Origin: Streptomyces sp. TN58
GTDB lineage: Bacteria > Actinomycetota > Actinomycetes > Streptomycetales > Streptomycetaceae
Reading direction: 5' to 3'
Assembly (NCBI RefSeq): GCF_001941845.1
Contig: NZ_CP018870.1
Span: 4,284,001 to 4,348,000 of the forward strand
DNA length: 64,000 bases
A program made the translations under genes and the position numbers. The notes under the pieces were generated by a model. That model saw only the letters and a list, made by a program, of their open reading frames with translations, did not search any database and had not been told where the DNA came from. Positions 1 through 10,078 of this stretch are shown in pieces (position 1 is the first letter of the stretch; each line of letters opens with the position of its first letter).

Positions 1-293
1 ACGTCATCGTGCAGGCGCAGGCCCGGTCGACCCCGGCGCAGCGCGAGCTGGCGCTGCACAACTACCCGAAGGTGCTCAAGGAGACCTACGGCGGCTACTA
101 CACGCTGGGCCGCGCCTTCGTGAAGCTGATCGGCAACCCGAAGGTCATGAAGGTCGCCACCCAGCGCGGCCTGACGCACCCGCTGCTGATGAAGTTCACC
201 CTGAAGATGCTCGCCAACCTGACCGACCCGGCGGGCGGCGACGCGATGGACCGCATCATCAACGGCCTCTCGAAGGTGGCTCCGAAGGCCTGA
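1..293 (+). CDS. geranylgeranyl reductase family protein, C-terminal part
   Basis: Open frame entering from the left edge and ending in TGA at 291-293; only about 96 C-terminal residues are present. They include a GGYYTLGRAFVKLIGNPKVM stretch and helical, basic sequence like the C-terminal cap of FAD-dependent geranylgeranyl reductases. In actinobacteria such enzymes hydrogenate prenyl chains, for example of menaquinone, and a member of this family commonly sits just upstream of nuoA in Streptomyces. The FAD-binding domain lies outside the window, so the call rests on the C-terminal sequence and synteny. Confidence 0.65.
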   Translation, partial: VIVQAQARSTPAQRELALHNYPKVLKETYGGYYTLGRAFVKLIGNPKVMKVATQRGLTHPLLMKFTLKMLANLTDPAGGDAMDRIINGLSKVAPKA

Positions 294-325
294 CGAGCGC
301 CCGACGAGCGCCTGACGGCGCCCGG

Positions 326-595
326 CTACGCGCGGCGGTCCCGGATCCCCCGGCCCTCAGGGGCGGGGGATCCGTGCACGGTGCGCACGCACCGGGCGAG
401 CAGGACCAGGCCGCACACCAGCAGCGCGCCCGACACGGTCCAGCCGGCCGCCAGCAGGAGGGGGTGCCCCGGCCTCTGCCAGGGGCGGGCGGTGTTCAGC
501 AGCCAGCCGCCTGCGGCGAGGAGGGCGAGCCCCAGGGCGGCCCGGACCGCGGTCGGGTCGCCGGCCTCGTGGTGCTCGTACGGCTGTGTGCCCAC
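326..595 (-). CDS. small two-helix membrane protein, unknown function
   Basis: I place the start at a GTG (593-595) preceded on the minus strand by a GGAGGTGGTG ribosome-binding site, giving 89 residues. Two hydrophobic segments (about residues 17-33 and 46-68) are joined by a short polar loop; the C-terminus is basic. I do not recognise a family. It is convergent with the preceding reductase gene. GC skew and a good RBS support it as real, although longer upstream in-frame starts exist. Confidence 0.55.
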   Translation of the reverse strand: MGTQPYEHHEAGDPTAVRAALGLALLAAGGWLLNTARPWQRPGHPLLLAAGWTVSGALLVCGLVLLARCVRTVHGSPAPEGRGIRDRRA

Positions 596-734
596 GGGAC
601 CACCACCTCCAGGGTCTGACGCTCGGGGCTTGCGCCGCCATCTTCGCAGGACCCGGCGGCTGCGGTGGCGTCCGCCCGGAAGACCGGCGCCCGCCGCCCG
701 CGAGGCACGACGGCAACGGCAACGGCAACGGCCC

Positions 735-777
735 CAGGGCCGGTACTCCACCCCCGAGCGGGGGAGTACCGGCCCTG
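735..777 (-). terminator. intrinsic terminator of the NlpC/P60 gene
   Basis: Perfect 15-bp arms at 735-749 and 763-777 with an inner CCCCC/GGGGG pairing, 47 bp past the stop codon of the hydrolase gene on the minus strand. Confidence 0.7.
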
Positions 778-823
778 CGGCCGTGTAGGGGTGCCGTGGC
801 CCGAGCGGGGCTCGGGAGCGGGC

Positions 824-1654
824 TCAGAGGACGCGGACGGCGCCCGTCGGCCTGTCGTAGCTCAGGTTGCGCTCGACGATGCCCGTGCTGGGGTTCTGCG
901 CGCCGACGAACTTGCCGCCGCCGACGTAGATGGCGACGTGGTAGGCGCTGCCCTTGGAGCCCCAGTACAGGATGTCGCCCGGCTGAAGGGCGTTCAGGGA
1001 GACCGAGGTGCCGGCCGAGGACTGCGCCTGGGACATGCGCGGCAGGGAGATGCCGGCCTGGCGGTAGGCGGCCTGGACGAGGCCGGAGCAGTCGAAGGAG
1101 GACGGGCCGGTGCCACCCATGACGTAGGCCTTGCCGACCTGCGCGCGGGCGAAGTTGACGATGGCGGCGGCGGAGCCGGTCGCCGGGGCCGTCACGGTGC
1201 CGGTGCCCTGGGGGGCCTTGGCGGCGGCCGAGGTGCTCTTGAGGGAGGTGCGGTCGGAGTCGCGGGTGGCGCGCTCGGCCTCGGCCTTGCGGTCCGCCTC
1301 CTCCTTCGCCTTCTTCTCGGCGGCCTTCTGGGCCGTTTCCTTGGCCTGCTTCGCCTCGGCGGCGGCGCCGGTACGGGCGCTCTCCTCCTGGGCGGTCAGT
1401 TCGCCTTCCACGGCGGCCAGACGGGTGTTCTCGGCGGCCGTGGTGACGGCGGAGGAGACCTCGGCCGCCAGGTCCAGGTTCAGGACCGGCATTTCGAGCG
1501 TCGTCTCGGCCACGGGCTCGGACGGGGACGCGCTCGCGGTGCCGGCCATGGCCAGGGTGCTGAGGACGCCACCGGCAACTCCGGCGCGGACCGCGAGCTT
1601 CGAGGCGCTGCGGCGGGGCTTCCGGTGGCTGGGTATGTGAGCGGTGTGGGACAT
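824..1654 (-). CDS. secreted NlpC/P60 (C40) peptidoglycan hydrolase
   Basis: 276-residue protein starting at MSHTAH. A basic n-region, hydrophobic core and ASA-type cleavage site near residue 42 form a signal peptide. Residues 70-135 are an Ala/Lys/Glu-rich coiled coil, followed by a Thr/Ala linker and a C-terminal NlpC/P60 domain (about 162-276). The catalytic Cys189 is in FDCSGLVQAAY and His239 in AYHVAIYVGGG. The family cleaves the stem peptide of peptidoglycan (D-Glu-meso-Dpm type bonds). The extracellular enzyme is expected in growth, division or germination remodelling. An upstream in-frame ATG at 1711 would precede the signal peptide with a non-signal extension, so I reject it. Confidence 0.88.
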   Translation of the reverse strand: MSHTAHIPSHRKPRRSASKLAVRAGVAGGVLSTLAMAGTASASPSEPVAETTLEMPVLNLDLAAEVSSAVTTAAENTRLAAVEGELTAQEESARTGAAAEAKQAKETAQKAAEKKAKEEADRKAEAERATRDSDRTSLKSTSAAAKAPQGTGTVTAPATGSAAAIVNFARAQVGKAYVMGGTGPSSFDCSGLVQAAYRQAGISLPRMSQAQSSAGTSVSLNALQPGDILYWGSKGSAYHVAIYVGGGKFVGAQNPSTGIVERNLSYDRPTGAVRVL

Positions 1655-2300
1655 GAGAACAACCGCTATCAGGGCGTCAGGGTTCCCTTCAAGAAACGTG
1701 GGGTGCGCCACAGTTGCTCGCGAAGCGCGCGAACCGGGCGCGTCCCGCCTCTTATTGACGCCGTAACGGGCGAAACGGACACGCTCTCACAAGCCTGTGA
1801 TCATGGGGTTTCAGAATTTAGTCCGAATTGATCCACGGACTACCATCCCGCTGCACTGATGGCCAAGCCCGCTTTCGGAACGCCTGATTCATAGTGGCGC
1901 AGGTCACAGGAGGATCACGCCATGCGGACCCTGTGGCCGGCTCGTGACCTTCCTGTGAAGCGCCCCGGGGCGGCTCGTGAACGGATGCACGCACTCGGCG
2001 GTCCGCCGCGCCGTCCCCGCCCCGCGTCCACCTCCGTACGCGGGCCCTCCCCCGACCGGGCGACGCGGATTCCCTTACCACCGGTGGGGCTTCCAGGCCA
2101 ATTTGCCTGCACCGGCCACCGTTTGATAGAGCGGCGCGCCCTTCACCTGCGGGAACGGGCTCGAATGTCACCTTTGGTGATCATGCGGCTGCTTCGCGTA
2201 CGAAGATCACCACTCATCGGGCTTCATGATCGTTCGTCAGGTGGTGGAGATCACAAACTCGGTGTTGTTACCCGTGTCGCAGATCACAGACGAGCAGGCA

Positions 2301-2306
2301 TAAGAT
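2301..2306 (+). promoter_or_regulatory. possible -10 element of nuoA promoter
   Basis: TAAGAT hexamer 17 bp upstream of the Rex-like palindrome. No good -35 at canonical spacing, so this is tentative. If used, the Rex site would cover the start of transcription. Confidence 0.3.
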
Positions 2307-2322
2307 GCGCACCAGTCCGGCT

Positions 2323-2338
2323 TGTGAACTGCCTCACA
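2323..2338 (+). promoter_or_regulatory. candidate Rex operator (ROP) upstream of nuoA
   Basis: TGTGAACTGCCTCACA, a near-palindrome with TGTGA and TCACA ends and the TGTGAAC half of the S. coelicolor ROP consensus (TGTGAAC-N3-TTCACA type). It lies 96 bp before the nuoA start codon. Rex is the NADH/NAD+-sensing repressor of respiratory genes in Streptomyces, and nuo is an established class of Rex target, so the site fits repression when NADH is low. Confidence 0.65.
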
Positions 2339-2433
2339 TGCAGCGCTTGATCAAGAGCGTCGTCTTCGCGAGGCGGGACACGCGGCGCCGGCGGCGGTCC
2401 AACGGTCAAGGACGACTGGAAGGAGCGAGGAGC

Positions 2434-2793
2434 GTGAATGCGTACGCGCCCATCCTCGTGCTCGGCGCCCTCGGCGCAGGGTTTGCGATCTTCTCCGTGG
2501 TCATGGCCACGCTGATCGGTCCAAAAAGGTACAACCGGGCGAAGCTCGAAGCCTACGAGTGCGGTATCGAGCCCACGCCGACGCCGGCCGGCGGCGGCCG
2601 CTTCCCGATCAAGTACTACCTGACGGCGATGCTCTTCATCGTCTTCGACATCGAGGTTGTCTTCCTCTACCCCTGGGCCGTCACCTTCGACTCCCTGGGG
2701 ATCTTCGGGCTCGTCGAGATGCTGCTCTTCGTGCTCACCGTCTTCGTCGCCTACGCCTACGTCTGGCGCCGCGGCGGCCTGGAATGGGACTGA
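2434..2793 (+). CDS. nuoA: NADH-quinone oxidoreductase subunit A
   Basis: 119 residues, three membrane helices (about 5-27, 62-83, 90-111). The family signature YECG is at 41-44 and FDIEVVFLYPW at 71-81. NuoA sits beside NuoH/J/K at the entrance of the quinone channel in complex I. GTG start chosen because GGAAGGAG lies about 8 nt upstream; an upstream in-frame ATG at 2305 would add an unrelated basic peptide and lacks a good RBS. First gene of the 14-gene operon; nuoB follows after 15 bp. Confidence 0.95.
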   Translation: MNAYAPILVLGALGAGFAIFSVVMATLIGPKRYNRAKLEAYECGIEPTPTPAGGGRFPIKYYLTAMLFIVFDIEVVFLYPWAVTFDSLGIFGLVEMLLFVLTVFVAYAYVWRRGGLEWD

Positions 2794-2808
2794 GGGGCTG
2801 AATTTCCC

Positions 2809-3363
2809 ATGGGACTGGAAGAGAAGCTGCCGAGCGGCTTTCTGCTGACCACCGTCGAACAGGCCGCGGGATGGGTGCGCAAGTCGTCCGTCTTCCCGGC
2901 GACCTTCGGCCTCGCCTGCTGCGCCATCGAGATGATGACGACCGGAGCGGGCCGCTACGACCTGGCCCGCTTCGGCATGGAGGTCTTCCGCGGCTCCCCG
3001 CGCCAGGCCGACCTCATGATCGTGGCCGGACGGGTCAGCCAGAAGATGGCGCCGGTGCTGCGCCAGGTGTACGACCAGATGCCCGCTCCCAAATGGGTCA
3101 TCTCCATGGGGGTTTGTGCGTCTTCAGGCGGAATGTTCAACAACTACGCGATCGTCCAGGGCGTCGACCACATCGTCCCGGTGGACATCTACCTCCCCGG
3201 CTGCCCGCCCCGCCCCGAGATGCTGATGGACGCGATCCTCAAGCTCCACCAGAAGATCCAGGGCGGAAAGCTCGGCGTGAACCGGGAGGAAGCGGCCCGC
3301 GAGGCGGAGGCGGCGGCCCTCAAGGCGCTCCCCACGATCGAGATGAAGGGGCTGCTCCGGTGA
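2809..3363 (+). CDS. nuoB: NADH-quinone oxidoreductase subunit B (cluster N2)
   Basis: 184 residues. Ligands of the terminal [4Fe-4S] cluster N2 are the adjacent Cys37-Cys38 in LACCAIEMM, Cys103 in MGVCASSGG and Cys132 in PGCPPRPE. N2 hands electrons to menaquinone at the NuoB/NuoD interface on the cytoplasmic side. Normal family length, with an Ala/Glu-rich C-terminal tail. The stop overlaps the nuoC start (GTGA), indicating coupling. Confidence 0.96.
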   Translation: MGLEEKLPSGFLLTTVEQAAGWVRKSSVFPATFGLACCAIEMMTTGAGRYDLARFGMEVFRGSPRQADLMIVAGRVSQKMAPVLRQVYDQMPAPKWVISMGVCASSGGMFNNYAIVQGVDHIVPVDIYLPGCPPRPEMLMDAILKLHQKIQGGKLGVNREEAAREAEAAALKALPTIEMKGLLR

Positions 3364-4109
3364 GCGAGACCCAACAGCCGCGAGGCGGCGACGGCAGCGA
3401 CACCCCCGGCACCGACGGCGGCGGCCTGCCCGCCCCGCGCGCCCAGGGACCCGAGGTCATCGGCGTCCGCAAGGGCATGTTCGGCGCCGCGGGCGGCGGG
3501 GACACCAGCGGCTACGGCGGCCTGGTGCGGACCGTCGCCCTGCCCGGCGCCACCAGCCGACCGTACGGCTCCTGGTTCGACGAGGTGGCCGACGAACTCG
3601 AAGGCGCCCTGGAGGAACAGGACCTGCTCCCGGAGAACGCCATCGAGAAGACGGTCGTCGACCGGGGCGAGCTCACCTTCCACATCGCCCGCGAGCACCT
3701 CCTGCGGGTCGCGCGGACCCTGCGCGACGACCCCGCCCTGCGCTTCGAGCTGTGCACCGGCGTCAGCGGGGTCCACTTCCCCGGGGACAAGGGCCGCGAA
3801 CTGCACGCCGTCTACCACCTGCGCTCGCTCACCCACGGCCGGATCGTGCGGCTGGAGGTGTCCGTACCGGACGCCGACCCGCACGTCCCCTCGCTCGTCT
3901 CCGTCTACCCGACCAACGACTGGCACGAGCGCGAGGCCTACGACTTCTTCGGCCTGGTCTTCGACGGGCACCCGGCCCTCACCCGGATCATGATGCCGGA
4001 CGACTGGCAGGGCTTCCCGCAGCGCAAGGACTACCCGCTCGGCGGCATCCCCGTCGAGTACAAGGGTGCCCAGATCCCGGCTCCCGACCAGCGGAGGTCG
4101 TACAGCTGA
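3360..4109 (+). CDS. nuoC: NADH-quinone oxidoreductase subunit C
   Basis: 249 residues starting at the GTG that overlaps the nuoB stop. The first 60 residues are Gly/Pro/Asp-rich and probably disordered. The 30-kDa-subunit domain follows, with its signature [19 protein letters not shown] at about 187-205 and RKDYPLGG near the end. NuoC is a structural subunit of the peripheral arm between NuoI/NuoB and NuoD. The final base of its stop is the first base of the nuoD ATG. Confidence 0.95.
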   Translation: MSETQQPRGGDGSDTPGTDGGGLPAPRAQGPEVIGVRKGMFGAAGGGDTSGYGGLVRTVALPGATSRPYGSWFDEVADELEGALEEQDLLPENAIEKTVVDRGELTFHIAREHLLRVARTLRDDPALRFELCTGVSGVHFPGDKGRELHAVYHLRSLTHGRIVRLEVSVPDADPHVPSLVSVYPTNDWHEREAYDFFGLVFDGHPALTRIMMPDDWQGFPQRKDYPLGGIPVEYKGAQIPAPDQRRSYS

Positions 4110-5449
4110 TGTCCCCCACCACGAACGACGCAGGCAGCCACTCCTCCGCCCGCGAGACCACCGAGGGCACCGTCTACACCGTCACCGGCGGCGACTGGGA
4201 CGAGATCGTCCAGTCGGCGGCCAAGGCGGACGACGAGCGGATCGTCGTCAACATGGGCCCGCAGCACCCGTCCACCCACGGCGTGCTGCGGCTGATCCTG
4301 GAGATCGACGGCGAGACGGTCACCGAGGCCCGCTGCGGCATCGGCTACCTCCACACCGGAATCGAGAAGAACCTCGAATTCCGCAACTGGACGCAGGGCA
4401 CCACCTTCGTCACGCGCATGGACTACCTCACGCCGTTCTTCAACGAGACGGCTTACTGCCTCGGCGTCGAGAAGCTCCTCGGCATCACCGACCAGATCCC
4501 GGACCGCGCCACCGTCGTCCGCGTCCTGCTGATGGAGCTCAACAGGCTCTCCTCCCACCTGGTCTGCATCGCCACCGGCGGCATGGAGCTGGGCGCCACC
4601 ACGATCATGATCTACGGCTTCCGCGACCGCGAGCTGATCCTCGACATCTTCGAGCTGATCACCGGGCTGCGCATGAACCACGCGTTCGTCCGTCCCGGCG
4701 GCCTCGCCCAGGACCTCCCCCCGGGCGCCGTCGACCAGCTGCGCGAGTTCGTGAAGACCATGAAGAAGAACCTGCCGGAGTACGACAAGCTCGCCACCGG
4801 CAACCCCATCTTCAAGGCCCGCATGCAGGACGTCGGCTACCTCGACCTCTCCGGCTGCATGGCGCTCGGCGCCACCGGCCCGATCCTGCGCTCCGCCGGC
4901 CTGCCGCACGACCTGCGCAAGTCGGACCCGTACTGCGGCTACGAGACCTACGAGTTCGACGTGCCGACCACCGAGACCTGCGACTCCTACGGGCGGTTCC
5001 TGATCCGCCTGGAGGAGATGCGCCAGTCGCTGCGGATCGTCGAGCAGTGCCTGGAGCGGCTGGAGCCCGGGCCGGTGATGGTCGCCGACAAGAAGATCGC
5101 CTGGCCGGCGCAGCTCGCCATGGGCCCCGACGGCCTCGGCAACTCGCTCGACCACATCAGGAACATCATGGGCACCTCCATGGAAGCCCTCATCCACCAC
5201 TTCAAGCTGGTGACCGAGGGCTTCCGGGTGCCCGCCGGGCAGGCGTACGCGGCCGTCGAGTCACCCAAGGGCGAGCTCGGCGTCCACGTCGTGTCCGACG
5301 GCGGCACCCGCCCCTACCGGGTCCACTTCCGCGACCCGTCCTTCACCAACCTGCAGGCCATGGCCGCGATGTGCGAGGGCGGCCAGGTCGCCGACGTCAT
5401 CGTCGCCGTCGCCTCCATCGACCCCGTGATGGGAGGCGTCGACCGATGA
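4109..5449 (+). CDS. nuoD: NADH-quinone oxidoreductase subunit D (quinone site)
   Basis: 446 residues, [NiFe]-hydrogenase-large-subunit-like 49-kDa subunit. The quinone-site loop [10 protein letters not shown] lies at 49-58 (His53, His57), and the C-terminal DPVMGGVDR is conserved. It forms the menaquinone head-group pocket with NuoB. A GGAGG RBS inside nuoC precedes the ATG. This is the only nuoD in the window; the second nuo operon downstream has none. Overlaps nuoE by ATGA. Confidence 0.96.
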   Translation: MSPTTNDAGSHSSARETTEGTVYTVTGGDWDEIVQSAAKADDERIVVNMGPQHPSTHGVLRLILEIDGETVTEARCGIGYLHTGIEKNLEFRNWTQGTTFVTRMDYLTPFFNETAYCLGVEKLLGITDQIPDRATVVRVLLMELNRLSSHLVCIATGGMELGATTIMIYGFRDRELILDIFELITGLRMNHAFVRPGGLAQDLPPGAVDQLREFVKTMKKNLPEYDKLATGNPIFKARMQDVGYLDLSGCMALGATGPILRSAGLPHDLRKSDPYCGYETYEFDVPTTETCDSYGRFLIRLEEMRQSLRIVEQCLERLEPGPVMVADKKIAWPAQLAMGPDGLGNSLDHIRNIMGTSMEALIHHFKLVTEGFRVPAGQAYAAVESPKGELGVHVVSDGGTRPYRVHFRDPSFTNLQAMAAMCEGGQVADVIVAVASIDPVMGGVDR

Positions 5450-6201
5450 CCGCCAGTCCTGAGAACCGAGGGGTCTCGCTGGGCATGCCCCAGCTGCCCG
5501 CCCCCGACTTCCCGGCGGAGGTGCGCGCACGCCTCGAAGCGGACGCGAAGGAAGTCGTCGCCCGCTACCCCGACAGCCGCTCCGCGCTGCTCCCGCTGCT
5601 GCACCTGTGCCAGTCGGAGGAGGGCCACGTCTCCAAGACCGGCATCCGCTTCTGCGCCGAGACCCTGGGCCTGACCACCGCCGAGGTCACGGCCGTCGCG
5701 ACCTTCTACACGATGTACCGGCGGGGGCCCTCGGGCGACTACCAGGTCGGCGTCTGCACCAACACCCTGTGCGCGGTCATGGGCGGCGACGCCATCTTCG
5801 AGGAGCTCAAGGAACACCTCGGGGTCGGCAACAACGAGACCACCCCCGACGGCAAGGTCACGCTGGAGCACATCGAGTGCAACGCGGCCTGCGACTACGC
5901 CCCCGTGGTGATGGTCAACTGGGAGTTCTTCGACAACCAGACCCCCGAATCCGCCAAGGCCCTGGTCGACGACCTGCTGGCCGGCCGCGAGGTCGCCCCG
6001 ACCCGGGGCGCGCCGCTGTGCACGTACAAGGAGACCGCCCGGATCCTCGCCGGCTTCCCCGACGAGCGCGCGGGCGCCGTCGAGGCGAGCGGCGGCGCCG
6101 GACCGGCCTCCCTGATCGGCCTGCGCATCGCCCGCGGCGAATCCCCGCACACCCCGATCGTCCACCCGCGCGGCGAGACCCGTACCGAGGGAGGGGAGTG
6201 A
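5446..6201 (+). CDS. nuoE: NADH-quinone oxidoreductase subunit E (24 kDa)
   Basis: 251 residues; thioredoxin-like [2Fe-2S] subunit. The cluster N1a ligands are Cys104 and Cys109 (VGVCTNTLC) and Cys145 and Cys149 (IECNAACDY). Longer than enterobacterial NuoE because of an ~80-residue Gly/Pro/Arg-rich C-terminal extension, a pattern usual in actinobacteria. With NuoF it forms the NADH dehydrogenase tip. The last stop base is shared with the nuoF ATG. Confidence 0.95.
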   Translation: MTASPENRGVSLGMPQLPAPDFPAEVRARLEADAKEVVARYPDSRSALLPLLHLCQSEEGHVSKTGIRFCAETLGLTTAEVTAVATFYTMYRRGPSGDYQVGVCTNTLCAVMGGDAIFEELKEHLGVGNNETTPDGKVTLEHIECNAACDYAPVVMVNWEFFDNQTPESAKALVDDLLAGREVAPTRGAPLCTYKETARILAGFPDERAGAVEASGGAGPASLIGLRIARGESPHTPIVHPRGETRTEGGE

Positions 6202-7577
6202 TGAGCGTGTCCTCCAAGGAAAGTCATGGGGGCACCTCCCAGCCGGAGGCTGGGGGAGGCACCAGCCCGGAGAAGCTGCTGGCCCCGGTCCTGTCCGCCT
6301 TCTGGGACGAACCCGAATCGTGGACGCTGGAGACCTACCGGCGCCACGAGGGCTACGAGGGCCTGCGCAAGGTCCTCGCGATGACGCCCGACGAAGTGAT
6401 CGCCTACGTGAAGGACTCGGGTCTGCGCGGACGCGGCGGCGCGGGCTTCCCCACCGGCATGAAGTGGCAGTTCATCCCGCAGGGCGACGGCAAGCCGCAC
6501 TACCTCGTCGTCAACGCCGACGAGTCGGAGCCGGGAACCTGCAAGGACATCCCCCTCCTCTTCGCCAACCCGCACTCCCTCATCGAGGGAATGATCATCG
6601 CCTGCTACGCGATCCGCTCGCAGCACGCCTTCATCTACCTGCGCGGCGAGGTCGTACCGGTCCTGCGGCGCCTGCACGAGGCCGTGCGCGAGGCGTACGA
6701 GGCCGGATACCTCGGCAAGGACATCCTCGGCAAGGGACTCGACCTCGACATCACCGTGCACGCGGGCGCGGGCGCCTACATCTGCGGCGAGGAGACGGCA
6801 CTGCTCGACTCCCTCGAAGGCCGGCGCGGCCAGCCCCGGCTCCGTCCCCCCTTCCCCGCCGTCGAGGGGCTCTACGCCTGCCCCACTGTCGTCAACAACG
6901 TCGAGTCCATCGCCTCGGTTCCCGCGATCCTGAACAAGGGCAAGGACTGGTTCAAGGCGATGGGCACCGAGAAGTCCCCCGGCTTCACGCTGTACTCGCT
7001 CTCCGGCCACGTCGCCGGACCCGGCCAGTACGAGGCCCCCCTCGGCATCACCCTGCGCCAGCTCCTCGACATGAGCGGCGGCATGCGGCCCGGGCACCGG
7101 CTGAAGTTCTGGACCCCCGGCGGCTCCTCCACCCCCATGTTCACCGACGAGCACCTCGACGTCCCCCTGGACTACGAGGGCGTCGGCGCCGCCGGCTCCA
7201 TGCTCGGCACCAAGGCCCTCCAGTGCTTCGACGAGACCACCTGCGTGGTGCGGGCCGTCACCCGGTGGACCGAGTTCTACGCCCACGAGTCCTGCGGCAA
7301 GTGCACACCCTGCCGCGAAGGCACCTACTGGCTGGTCCAGCTGCTACGCGACATCGAGGCCGGCAAGGGCGTCATGTCCGACCTCGACAAGCTGAACGAC
7401 ATCGCCGACAACATCAACGGCAAGTCCTTCTGCGCCCTCGGCGACGGTGCGGCCAGCCCGATCTTCTCCTCGCTCAAGTACTTCCGCGAGGAGTACGAGC
7501 AGCACGTCACGGGCAAGGGCTGCCCCTTCGACCCCAGGAAGTCGACCCTCTGGGCCGACACGGAGGTGAACGCATGA
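6201..7577 (+). CDS. nuoF: NADH-quinone oxidoreductase subunit F (NADH/FMN site)
   Basis: 458 residues. The FMN/NADH motif [10 protein letters not shown] is near residue 77, and [12 protein letters not shown] follows. N3 [4Fe-4S] ligands are Cys365, Cys368, Cys371 ([12 protein letters not shown]) and Cys411 (SFCALGDG). It oxidises NADH and passes a hydride to FMN. Residues about 8-21 are encoded by a palindromic repeat sequence (6224-6252) that looks inserted between the start and the conserved [10 protein letters not shown]. Followed by nuoG with ATGA overlap. Confidence 0.95.
   Translation: MSVSSKESHGGTSQPEAGGGTSPEKLLAPVLSAFWDEPESWTLETYRRHEGYEGLRKVLAMTPDEVIAYVKDSGLRGRGGAGFPTGMKWQFIPQGDGKPHYLVVNADESEPGTCKDIPLLFANPHSLIEGMIIACYAIRSQHAFIYLRGEVVPVLRRLHEAVREAYEAGYLGKDILGKGLDLDITVHAGAGAYICGEETALLDSLEGRRGQPRLRPPFPAVEGLYACPTVVNNVESIASVPAILNKGKDWFKAMGTEKSPGFTLYSLSGHVAGPGQYEAPLGITLRQLLDMSGGMRPGHRLKFWTPGGSSTPMFTDEHLDVPLDYEGVGAAGSMLGTKALQCFDETTCVVRAVTRWTEFYAHESCGKCTPCREGTYWLVQLLRDIEAGKGVMSDLDKLNDIADNINGKSFCALGDGAASPIFSSLKYFREEYEQHVTGKGCPFDPRKSTLWADTEVNA
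6224..6253 (+). repeat. palindromic Streptomyces-type repeat inside nuoF
   Basis: Imperfect palindrome CACCTCCCAGCC-GGA-GGCTGGGGGAGG preceded by CATGGGGG. From memory this resembles a short repeat scattered through Streptomyces genomes, often at 5' ends of genes. Here it stays in frame and adds roughly a dozen Gly/Ser/Pro-rich residues to NuoF. The family assignment needs a genome-wide count. Confidence 0.5.
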
Positions 7578-10078
7578 CCGTCACCACTACGGCCGCCTCC
7601 GGGGGAGGAGCGGCCGTCCCGCCGGAGGACCTGGTCTCGCTGACCATCGACGGCGTCGAGCTCTCCGTGCCCAAGGGCACCCTCGTCATCCGCGCCGCCG
7701 AACAGCTCGGCATCGAGATCCCCCGCTTCTGCGACCACCCCCTCCTGCCCCCGGCCGGCGCCTGCCGCCAGTGCATCGTCGAGGTCGAGGGCCAGCGCAA
7801 GCCGATGGCCTCCTGCACCATCACCTGCACCGACGGCATGGTCGTCAAGACCCAGCTGACCTCCGAGGTCGCCGACAAGGCCCAGCGCGGGGTGATGGAG
7901 CTGCTGCTCATCAACCACCCGCTGGACTGCCCCGTCTGCGACAAGGGCGGCGAGTGCCCGCTGCAGAACCAGGCGATGTCCCACGGCAACGCCGAATCCC
8001 GCTTCGAGGGCAGGAAGCGCACCTACGAGAAGCCCGTCCCGATCTCCACCCAGGTCCTGCTGGACCGCGAGCGGTGCGTACTCTGCGCCCGCTGCACCCG
8101 CTTCTCCAACGAGATCGCCGGCGACCCGATGATCGAGCTGCTGGAACGCGGCGCCCTCCAGCAGGTCGGCACCGGCGAGGACGACCCCTTCGAGTCGTAC
8201 TTCTCCGGCAACACAATCCAGATCTGCCCGGTCGGCGCCCTCACCTCGGCCGCGTACCGGTTCCGCTCCCGCCCCTTCGACCTCGTCTCCTCCCCGAGCG
8301 TGTGCGAGCACTGCGCGGGCGGCTGCGCGACCCGTACCGACCACCGCCGCGGCAAGGTGCTGCGGCGCCTCGCCGCGGAGGACCCCGAGGTCAACGAGGA
8401 GTGGGTCTGCGACAAGGGCCGCTTCGCGTTCCGCTACGCCCAGCGCCCGGACCGGCTGACCACCCCGCTGGTGCGCAGCGCCGCCGGGGTGCTGGAGCCG
8501 GCGAGCTGGCCCGAGGCCCTGGAGGCCGCGGCCAATGGGCTCGCAGCCGCCCGCGGCCGGGCCGGCGTTCTCACCGGCGGCCGGCTCGCCGTCGAGGACG
8601 CCTACGCGTACGCCAAGTTCGCCCGAGTCGTGCTCGACACCAACGACATCGACTTCCGGGCCCGCGTGCACAGCGCCGAGGAGGCCGACTTCCTGGCCGC
8701 CACCGTCGCCGGCACCGGCAAGGACCTCGACGGCGACGGCGTCACCTACACCTCGCTGGAGGCGGCGCCCGCGGTGCTGCTCGCCGGCATCGAGGCCGAG
8801 GAGGAGGCCCCCGGCGTCTTCCTGCGGCTGCGCAAGGCCCACCGCCGGCACAAGCAGCGGACCTTCGCCCTCGCCCCCTTCGCCACCCGCGGACTGCAGA
8901 AGGCCGGCGGCACCCTCCTCGCCGCCGCCCCAGGCACCGAGCCCGACTGGCTCGACGCGCTGTCCTCACGGACCGGCCTGGAGGCGGGCGGCGCCGACGC
9001 CGCCGAGGCACTGCGCGCGCCGGGCGCCGTCATCGTCGTGGGGGAGCGGCTCGCCGGGGTGCCCGGCGCGCTGACCTCCGCCGTACGGGCGGCCGCCGCG
9101 ACGGGCGCGAAACTGGTGTGGATCCCGCGCCGGGCCGGGGAGCGGGCGGCCGTCGAGGCCGGCGCGCTGCCGTCCCTGCTGCCGGGCGGGCGCCCCGCGA
9201 CCGACCCGCGGGCCCGCGACGAGGTCGCCGCCGCCTGGGGCCTGGACGAACTCCCGCACCGCTACGGCCGCGACACCGGCCAGATCGTCGAAGCCGCCGC
9301 CACCCGGGAGTTGTCCGCCCTGCTGGTCGCGGGCGTCGAGGTCACCGACCTGCCGGACCCGGCCCGCGCCCGGACCGCCCTCCAGGAGGCGTTCGTGGTC
9401 TCCCTGGAGCTGCGGCCCTCCGAGGTCACCGACCACGCGGACGTGGTCCTGCCGGTCGCCGCGGTCGCCGAGAAGGCGGGCGCGTTCATCAACTGGGAGG
9501 GCCGGGTCCGGCCGTTCGAGGCCGCGCTCAAGCCCGACCAGATGACCCGCCGGCTCGCCCCGGCCGACGCCCGCGTGCTGCACATGCTGGCCGACGCCGC
9601 CGACCGGCCGATCGCCCTGCCCGACGTGCACGCCGTACGCCGGGAGCTGGAGCGGCTCGGCCCCTGGGAGGGCGGACTCGCCGCCGAGCAGTCCACCGAC
9701 CCGGTGCCGCTGCCCCGGGCCGGCGCCGGCGAGGCGGTCCTCGCCGGCCACCGGCTCCTCCTCGACCAGGGCCGGCTCCAGGAGGGCGACGAGGCGCTGG
9801 CCGGCACCCGCCACGAGGCGAGCGCCCGGCTGTCGGCCGCCACGGCCGCCGAAGCGGGCGTCAAGGACGGCGACGTCCTCGCGGTAACCGGCCCCGCCGG
9901 CACCGTGGAACTCCCGCTCCGGATCACCGACATGCCCGACCGCGTCGTCTGGCTCCCGCTGAACTCCACCGGCTCCGGCGTCCTCGCCGACACCGGAGCC
10001 CGCCCGGGCACCCTCGTACGCATCGGCCCGGCGACCCCGGCCGGCGCAGGCGACACCACTGCGGAGGTGGGCGCGTGA
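7574..10078 (+). CDS. nuoG: NADH-quinone oxidoreductase subunit G
   Basis: 834 residues. Iron-sulphur ligands in order: [2Fe-2S] N1b Cys53, 64, 67, 81; N5 His115, Cys119, 122, 128; N4 Cys168, 171, 174, 218; and a bacterial-type N7 site Cys244, 247, 251, 279 (CEHCAGGC...WVC). A molybdopterin-oxidoreductase-like domain follows; it is degenerate in the complex I family and binds no cofactor. It relays electrons from NuoF/E to NuoI. ATG overlaps the nuoF stop. Confidence 0.95.
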   Translation: MTVTTTAASGGGAAVPPEDLVSLTIDGVELSVPKGTLVIRAAEQLGIEIPRFCDHPLLPPAGACRQCIVEVEGQRKPMASCTITCTDGMVVKTQLTSEVADKAQRGVMELLLINHPLDCPVCDKGGECPLQNQAMSHGNAESRFEGRKRTYEKPVPISTQVLLDRERCVLCARCTRFSNEIAGDPMIELLERGALQQVGTGEDDPFESYFSGNTIQICPVGALTSAAYRFRSRPFDLVSSPSVCEHCAGGCATRTDHRRGKVLRRLAAEDPEVNEEWVCDKGRFAFRYAQRPDRLTTPLVRSAAGVLEPASWPEALEAAANGLAAARGRAGVLTGGRLAVEDAYAYAKFARVVLDTNDIDFRARVHSAEEADFLAATVAGTGKDLDGDGVTYTSLEAAPAVLLAGIEAEEEAPGVFLRLRKAHRRHKQRTFALAPFATRGLQKAGGTLLAAAPGTEPDWLDALSSRTGLEAGGADAAEALRAPGAVIVVGERLAGVPGALTSAVRAAAATGAKLVWIPRRAGERAAVEAGALPSLLPGGRPATDPRARDEVAAAWGLDELPHRYGRDTGQIVEAAATRELSALLVAGVEVTDLPDPARARTALQEAFVVSLELRPSEVTDHADVVLPVAAVAEKAGAFINWEGRVRPFEAALKPDQMTRRLAPADARVLHMLADAADRPIALPDVHAVRRELERLGPWEGGLAAEQSTDPVPLPRAGAGEAVLAGHRLLLDQGRLQEGDEALAGTRHEASARLSAATAAEAGVKDGDVLAVTGPAGTVELPLRITDMPDRVVWLPLNSTGSGVLADTGARPGTLVRIGPATPAGAGDTTAEVGA

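Larger units (their letters stand above)
1655..2433. other. 779-bp intergenic regulatory region before nuoA
   Basis: No convincing gene. The region separates the divergent hydrolase gene from nuoA. It holds three AGATCAC heptamers (2204, 2248, 2281), a TGGTGATC/GATCACCA inverted repeat (2175-2182 and 2205-2212) and a Rex-like operator (2323-2338). I looked for a c-di-AMP (ydaO) riboswitch upstream of the hydrolase and could not recognise its conserved core. Confidence 0.6.

Noticed and set aside
1655..1900. c-di-AMP (ydaO) riboswitch before the NlpC/P60 gene
   Set aside because: Such switches precede some Streptomyces cell-wall hydrolase genes, but I could not recognise the conserved core in this leader.
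4031..5200. Long antisense open frames over nuo and other genes (hundreds of codons)
   Set aside because: Caused by high GC at third codon positions; their translations are Ala/Arg/Gly/Val-rich without motifs, and they lie opposite well-identified genes.
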